From an uncultured Sphingomonadales bacterium (lineage in GTDB: Bacteria > Pseudomonadota > Alphaproteobacteria > Sphingomonadales > Sphingomonadaceae): a stretch of DNA of 9,374 nt. The stretch spans positions 1-9,374 of the forward strand of contig CAIPWG010000221.1 in NCBI GenBank assembly GCA_903868655.1. Direction: 5' to 3'. A program made the translations under genes and the position numbers. The first letter of the stretch is position 1. The number at the start of each line of letters is the position of its first letter. This document shows positions 5,655-9,374 of this stretch, in pieces. The notes beneath the pieces are model-generated. The model saw only the letters and a list, made by a program, of their open reading frames with translations. It made no database searches and had not been told where the DNA came from.

Positions 5655-8494
5655 TCAGCCGCTTCCATTTCAATCCGGCGCGACAGTCCCGCCTGCGCTT
5701 CGTAATCCTGCTGCCACTGGCTCGGACCATTCGACGGTGTGATCTGCACGGCAGTCACCTTGTATTCGGGGCAGTTGGTCGCCCAATCCGAATTGTCGGT
5801 GGTGATCACGTTGGCCTGCGTGGTGGGGTGGTGGAACGTTGTATAAACCACACCCGGCGCCACACGATCGGTTACTGTCGCGCGCAGCGTAGTCTCACCT
5901 GCACGGCTGGCCAGCCGCACCCAATCGCCACTGCGGATACCGCGATTTTCGGCGTCGGAGGGATGGATTTCCAGCAGATCTTCCTCGTGCCACACGCTGT
6001 TTTCGGTGCGGCGGGTCTGCGCACCCACGTTGTACTGCGACAGGATGCGACCCGTTGTCAGCAGCAGCGGGTACCGTGGACCGGTGCGTTCATCGGTCGG
6101 TACATATTCGGTAACGACAAACTTGCCCTTGCCACGCACAAACCCGTCGACGTGCATGATCGGTGCGCCATCGGGGAACGCCTCATTCACCGGCCACTGC
6201 AACGACCCTTCCTGGTCAAGCCGGGCAAAGCTGACGCCGGCAAAAGTCGGCGTAAGGCGCGCGATCTCGTCCATGATTTCGGACGCATGCGTGTAATTCC
6301 AGTCCAGACCCATCGCACGGGCCAATTCCTGCGTAACCTGCCAATCTTCGTAACCGTTGAGCGGTTCCATGACCTTGCGCACCATCTGGATACGGCGCTC
6401 GGCGTTCGTGAACGTGCCGCTCTTTTCCAGGAAGGTCGAACCCGGCAGGAATATATGCGCGTAGTTTGCAGTTTCGTTCAGGAAGATATCCTGCACGATC
6501 ACGCATTCCATCGCTTCCAGACCGGCAACCACATGTTTGGTGTCGGGGTCGGACTGAACGATATCTTCACCCTGGATGTAGATGCCCTTGAACAGGCCAT
6601 CGACCGCAGCATCGAGCATATTGGGAATGCGCAGACCCGGCTCCGGATCGATCCGCACGCCCCACTCGCTTTCAAACATCGCACGCGCATTGGCGTCGGA
6701 CACATGGCGGTATCCCGACAGTTCGTGCGGGAATGATCCCATGTCGCACGCACCCTGCACGTTGTTCTGTCCGCGCAAGGGGTTCACACCCACACCGCGG
6801 CGGCCGATGTTGCCGGTCGCCATCGCCAGGTTGGCAATCGCCATGACGGTCGACGAGCCCTGGCTGTGCTCGGTCACGCCCAGACCATAATAGATCGCAC
6901 CGTTGCCGCCGGTCGCAAACAGCCGGGCCGCACCGCGAATTTGATCGGCATCGACGCCAATCACCGGCGCAAGGAATTCCGGGCTGTTGCGGACGTCGGA
7001 AACAAAATCGGCCCAGTCGCGGAACTCATCCATGTCGCAACGTTCGGCCACGAATGCTTCGTCAACCAGACCTTCGGTCACGATCACGTGGGCCATGGCG
7101 GTCAGGATTGCAACATTGGTGCCGGGCTTCAGCGGCAAATGATAATCGGCCTCGATATGCGGCGAACGCACGATGTCGGTACGGCGCGGATCGATCACGA
7201 TCAGTTTCGCACCTTTGCGCAGGCGGCGCTTCATGCGGCTGGCGAACACCGGGTGACCATCGGTCGGGTTGGCCCCGATCACCAGCATCACATCGCTGTC
7301 TTCGACGCTGTCAAAATCCTGCGTCCCGGCCGACGTGCCAAATGTCTTGTTCAGGCCATAGCCGGTAGGCGAATGGCAAACGCGCGCGCAAGTATCGACG
7401 TTGTTGGTGCCAAACCCGGCGCGCACCAGTTTCTGCACGAGGAAACCTTCCTCGTTGGTGCAACGGCTCGACACAATGCCACCCAGCGCGTTGTTGCCAT
7501 GCTTGGCGGCGATCCGCTTGAATTCGCTGGCGGCATAGCCCAGCGCTTCTTCCCAGCTGACTTCGCGCCACGGCTCGGTAACGCTCGACCGGATCATCGG
7601 CTTGGTCATACGATCCTGATGACGGGCATAGCCCCAGGCAAACCGGCCCTTGACGCACGAGTGGCCACGGTTGGCCTTGCCGTCTTTCCACGGAACCATC
7701 CGCACGACTTGTTCGCCGCGCATTTCGGCGCGGAAGGTGCAGCCAACGCCGCAATAGGCACACGTTGTGATGACCGAGCGTTCGGGCTTGCCGATTTCCT
7801 TGATCGACTTTTCATTCAGTGTTGCAGTCGGGCAAGCCTGCACACAGGCGCCGCACGATACGCATTCCGAACTGAAGAAATTGTCGCTGGCCAGACCCGC
7901 GCTGACTTTGGATTCGAACCCGCGGCCGGAAATGGTGAGCGCAAACGTGCCCTGTACTTCGTCGCACGCACGCACGCAGCGCGAACACGCAATACACTTC
8001 GACGGATCGAAATCGAAATAGGGGTTCGACGTATCGGTCGTTTCGCCCAGGTGGTTGGCGCCTTCGTAGCCATAACGCACATCGCGCAGGCCGACATTGG
8101 CCGCCATGTCCTGTAATTCACAGTCATTGTTGGCGCTGCAAGTCAAACAGTCGAGCGGGTGATCGGAAATATACAGTTCCATCACCCCGCGCCGCAGTTT
8201 CTGCAACTTGGCGGTTTCGGTGTGGACGACCATGTCTTGCGACACCAGCGTGGTGCATGAGGCAGGTGTTCCGCGCATCCCGTCGATTTCGACCAGGCAC
8301 AAGCGGCATGAACCGAATTGTTTCAGGTTGTCGCTGGCACACAATTTAGGGATCGCACCGCCCGACAGCGCGGCTGCGCGCATCACGGTGGTGCCTGCCG
8401 GCACGCTGACTTCGCGCCCGTCGATAGACAGGCTGACGGTCGTTTCGCTCTTTACTGCAGGGGTGCCGAAATCGGCCTGGGGTTCATAGCCCAT
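5651..8494 (-). CDS. fdsA: NAD-dependent formate dehydrogenase alpha subunit (Mo-bis-MGD, FeS)
   Basis: The 947-residue catalytic subunit of a soluble formate dehydrogenase (formate + NAD+ giving CO2 + NADH), similar in length to characterised FdsA proteins. Domains in order: an N-terminal 2Fe-2S ferredoxin domain (C52, C63, C66, C80); a NuoG-like His-Cys3 4Fe-4S site (H112, C116, C119, C125); a two-cluster ferredoxin domain (C167/170/173/177 and C211/214/217/221); then the molybdopterin oxidoreductase domain, with its own 4Fe-4S site C245/248/252/280 and the catalytic segment ARVCHSPT (370-377; Mo-ligand C373, H374). The C-terminal dinucleotide-binding domain starts near TGRILSQYN and holds the late FHHPTTQANVIT segment. 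All cluster ligands expected for this subfamily are present. Start 8494 is chosen because AAAGGA (8503-8508) lies 8 nt upstream; the frame extends 49 codons further, but only inside mobA. It overlaps the mobA end by 11 bp. Confidence 0.97.
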   Translation of the reverse strand: MGYEPQADFGTPAVKSETTVSLSIDGREVSVPAGTTVMRAAALSGGAIPKLCASDNLKQFGSCRLCLVEIDGMRGTPASCTTLVSQDMVVHTETAKLQKLRRGVMELYISDHPLDCLTCSANNDCELQDMAANVGLRDVRYGYEGANHLGETTDTSNPYFDFDPSKCIACSRCVRACDEVQGTFALTISGRGFESKVSAGLASDNFFSSECVSCGACVQACPTATLNEKSIKEIGKPERSVITTCAYCGVGCTFRAEMRGEQVVRMVPWKDGKANRGHSCVKGRFAWGYARHQDRMTKPMIRSSVTEPWREVSWEEALGYAASEFKRIAAKHGNNALGGIVSSRCTNEEGFLVQKLVRAGFGTNNVDTCARVCHSPTGYGLNKTFGTSAGTQDFDSVEDSDVMLVIGANPTDGHPVFASRMKRRLRKGAKLIVIDPRRTDIVRSPHIEADYHLPLKPGTNVAILTAMAHVIVTEGLVDEAFVAERCDMDEFRDWADFVSDVRNSPEFLAPVIGVDADQIRGAARLFATGGNGAIYYGLGVTEHSQGSSTVMAIANLAMATGNIGRRGVGVNPLRGQNNVQGACDMGSFPHELSGYRHVSDANARAMFESEWGVRIDPEPGLRIPNMLDAAVDGLFKGIYIQGEDIVQSDPDTKHVVAGLEAMECVIVQDIFLNETANYAHIFLPGSTFLEKSGTFTNAERRIQMVRKVMEPLNGYEDWQVTQELARAMGLDWNYTHASEIMDEIARLTPTFAGVSFARLDQEGSLQWPVNEAFPDGAPIMHVDGFVRGKGKFVVTEYVPTDERTGPRYPLLLTTGRILSQYNVGAQTRRTENSVWHEEDLLEIHPSDAENRGIRSGDWVRLASRAGETTLRATVTDRVAPGVVYTTFHHPTTQANVITTDNSDWATNCPEYKVTAVQITPSNGPSQWQQDYEAQAGLSRRIEMEAAE

Positions 8495-9017
8495 GAGCGT
8501 GGTCCTTTGCCGCGGCAAGATCCGCCGGTGTGTTGATGTTGAAAGGTTGGCGCGAAAGCATGGTTTCGCGTGCACTGATCCGCGCGGCAAATGCGCGCAG
8601 CGAATGGGAAGTATTTTCGCCCAGCAGCGTATCAAGCGCACCGCGCGCCGATACCGGCCAGAGTCCGATCACCGGCGCATTGTGCGCAAAGGCAGGCGCA
8701 GGTGACAATTCGCCAACCAGATCGACCGGCAAATCGGACCCATCGACCGGGATCGACAAAACTGCATCGTAGCCGTGTTCCGCGCCATGGTGGAGTGCCG
8801 CACACAAGCCGCCCAAAGGCCCAAGGCCCGTACGCGGCCGATCGGCCAAACCCCCAGCGCGCCCGGCGACCACCACCTTGGCGCACTGCGGCGCGAGTGC
8901 AGCCACGGCCCGGTCGAGCAAGGTTGCGCCGCCGATCTCGGCAAGCGCCTTGTCGCTGCCAAACCGGCTGGATTGCCCGCCCGCCAACACGACACCAAGG
9001 ACGCGGTCTGGCGTCAT
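8484..9017 (-). CDS. mobA: Molybdenum cofactor guanylyltransferase
   Basis: A 177-residue cytoplasmic enzyme that links GMP from GTP to molybdopterin, making the guanine-dinucleotide cofactor that FdsA binds in two copies. The nucleotide-binding signature LAGGQSSRFGSDKAL is at 11-25, followed by GLGPLGGLCAAL (64-75). The metal-binding region reads SIPVDGSDLP (88-97), where many homologues have PCDxPFLP; the Asp is kept. The C-terminal NINTPADLA motif (160-168) is typical. Length is slightly below the usual 190-200. AAGAGG (9025-9030) lies 7 nt before the ATG, inside the fdsB end. The ATG overlaps the fdsB stop by 4 bp, and the 3' end overlaps fdsA by 11 bp. The position between fdsB and fdsA suggests a copy dedicated to this enzyme (inference). 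Confidence 0.92.
   Translation of the reverse strand: MTPDRVLGVVLAGGQSSRFGSDKALAEIGGATLLDRAVAALAPQCAKVVVAGRAGGLADRPRTGLGPLGGLCAALHHGAEHGYDAVLSIPVDGSDLPVDLVGELSPAPAFAHNAPVIGLWPVSARGALDTLLGENTSHSLRAFAARISARETMLSRQPFNINTPADLAAAKDHAHGL
8503..8508 (-). promoter_or_regulatory. Ribosome binding site of fdsA
   Basis: AAAGGA on the minus strand, 8 nt before the ATG at 8494 and inside the 3' end of mobA. It decides the fdsA start against longer in-frame alternatives that lie within mobA. Confidence 0.7.
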
Positions 9018-9210
9018 TCAGCCGCCTCTTGCTGCGCAGGGGAAGGCAGACCGAAATCTTCTGGGAAATGCCGGATCGCCGAAAGCACCGGATAGGGCGT
9101 GAACCCGCCCAATGCGCACAACGAACCAAACTTCATCGTTTCACACAAGTCTTCGAGCAGCGCGATGTCGTCGGTCAGCGTGCGCGGCGCCTTACGGGCA
9201 TTGTGCATCT
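9014..9210 (-). pseudogene. fdsB: 3' fragment of fdsB, formate dehydrogenase beta (NADH/FMN) subunit
   Basis: About the last 65 codons of an FdsB/NuoF-like flavoprotein, the subunit that carries FMN and one 4Fe-4S cluster and reduces NAD+ with electrons from FdsA. The visible tail has LLEDLCETMKFGSLCALGG, whose GSLCALGG supplies the fourth cysteine of the cluster, then FTPYPVLSAIRHFPEDFG, typical of the family C-terminus. The Cys-x-x-Cys-x-x-Cys ligands and the FMN/NADH domains should lie upstream, but the frame loses all similarity at about 9210 and meets TAA at 9257-9259. The other two minus-strand frames to the window edge show no FdsB-like sequence either. The bases beyond 9210 instead encode an unrelated protein on the plus strand. 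An ATG at 9208 gives a 64-codon frame, but it is not a natural start. Either the gene is truly truncated or the assembly is chimeric here. Confidence 0.8.
9025..9030 (-). promoter_or_regulatory. Ribosome binding site of mobA
   Basis: AAGAGG on the minus strand, 7 nt before the mobA ATG at 9017, lying inside the last codons of the fdsB fragment. It supports the start at 9017 with a 4-bp overlap. Confidence 0.6.
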
Positions 9211-9374
9211 GCGAAAGCCGCCGCAGTCGACGACGTTTGCCTTTTGGCGGGGAGTATTAATTGGTCTCAACGTGCAGTCGATTCGAATCGGGAAGTCGCG
9301 CTCATAACGTGCGGGGGAACGCAGGCGAACGAATTCGAAACGGTTTTCGAAGGCGATTGGAGCAAGGCGACGCA
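9211..9374 (+). pseudogene. Phospholipase D-family protein, C-terminal HKD-motif fragment
   Basis: Read on the plus strand in the frame of 9211 there is no stop to the window edge. It begins AKAAAVDDVCLLAGSINWS and continues RAVDSNREVALITC, then FETVFEGDWSKAT. This matches the second catalytic half of PLD-type phosphodiesterases: K-x4-D-x6-GS-x-N with exact HKD spacing, then the usual SNREV strand and the late F-x-x-DW helix. The histidine that should sit two residues before the first Lys is replaced by Ser (TCT, 9208-9210), and everything upstream is fdsB DNA. So the N-terminal part of this gene is absent, the fragment cannot be an active enzyme, and its 3' end lies outside the window. Family members include cardiolipin synthases, nucleases and PLD-like domain proteins; which one cannot be decided. 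The identification rests on motif spacing alone. Confidence 0.7.

Noticed and set aside
6866..8116. A 416-codon open frame on the plus strand
   Set aside because: It lies wholly antisense to fdsA, whose protein matches its family from end to end. The translated product is His/Arg/Ala-rich with no recognisable domain; a codon-bias shadow of GC-rich coding DNA.
8495..8641. Upstream extension of FdsA to an ATG at 8641
   Set aside because: The extra 49 residues overlap mobA coding sequence and contain no ferredoxin-domain features, while 8494 has a good ribosome site.
8591..9307. A 238-codon plus-strand open frame crossing the fdsB/PLD junction
   Set aside because: It is antisense to mobA and the fdsB tail and is in a different frame from the PLD fragment. 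It shows no domain, and its length is incidental.
9278..9356. Perfect palindrome CGATTCGAATCG and hairpin TTCGAAA-CGGT-TTTCGAA
   Set aside because: Both lie inside the PLD reading frame, have no T-tract and do not sit at the junction, so terminator, IS-end or attachment-site readings are not supported.
1..9374. CRISPR arrays, tRNA or rRNA genes, insertion-sequence ends
   Set aside because: No regularly spaced direct repeats, no cloverleaf or rRNA-like sequence, and no transposase or terminal inverted repeats were seen on either strand.

Overview
The window is a gene-dense, GC-rich (about 60 % or more) stretch of a Gram-negative chromosome. An alphaproteobacterium, most likely a sphingomonad, is inferred from the protein content: a Tat-exported class A beta-lactamase, an FdsA-type formate dehydrogenase, a PHA-system protein and a DUF2721 protein. 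No rRNA, tRNA, CRISPR array or intact mobile element is visible, and no stretch above 300 bases lacks a gene.

Left part (1-1034, minus): the start of a short-chain-dehydrogenase-like gene runs off the left edge. Upstream of it, and overlapping it in another frame, is a class A beta-lactamase with all catalytic motifs. Its frame shows no stop before the window ends. A 120-bp divergent spacer (1035-1154) separates it from the next group.

Middle left (1155-3417, plus): a tight three-gene operon of a TelA/toxic-anion-resistance protein, a two-TM XpaC-like protein and a small polyhydroxyalkanoate-system (PHA_gran_rgn-like) protein. The genes are 2 bp apart, then overlap by 1 bp. The operon meets the next one tail to tail with only 2 bp between stop codons.

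Middle and right (3420-9210, minus): a compact formate dehydrogenase operon, read right to left: fdsB (3' end only), mobA, fdsA, fdsD, fdhD, then a TonB-family gene and a DUF2721 membrane protein. FdsA is the Mo-bis-MGD catalytic subunit and FdsB would pass electrons to NAD+. FdsD is the small delta subunit, MobA makes the guanine-dinucleotide cofactor, and FdhD transfers sulfur to the Mo cofactor. The genes overlap by 4-11 bp or are spaced by 7-12 bp, which suggests one transcript with coupled translation.

Right edge (about 9205-9374): the most notable observation. The fdsB frame is lost abruptly near 9210, with an in-frame stop at 9257-9259. From 9211 onward the opposite strand reads as the C-terminal part of a phospholipase D-family protein: an HKD motif lacking only its histidine, then GSINW and a long tail. 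Two unrelated genes, each missing its 5' part, are joined at one point. This is either a real rearrangement breakpoint or a chimeric assembly join. I do not see a clear, wholly novel system. The telA-xpaC-PHA triad and the tonB/DUF2721 extension of the formate dehydrogenase operon are the least-described gene sets here.
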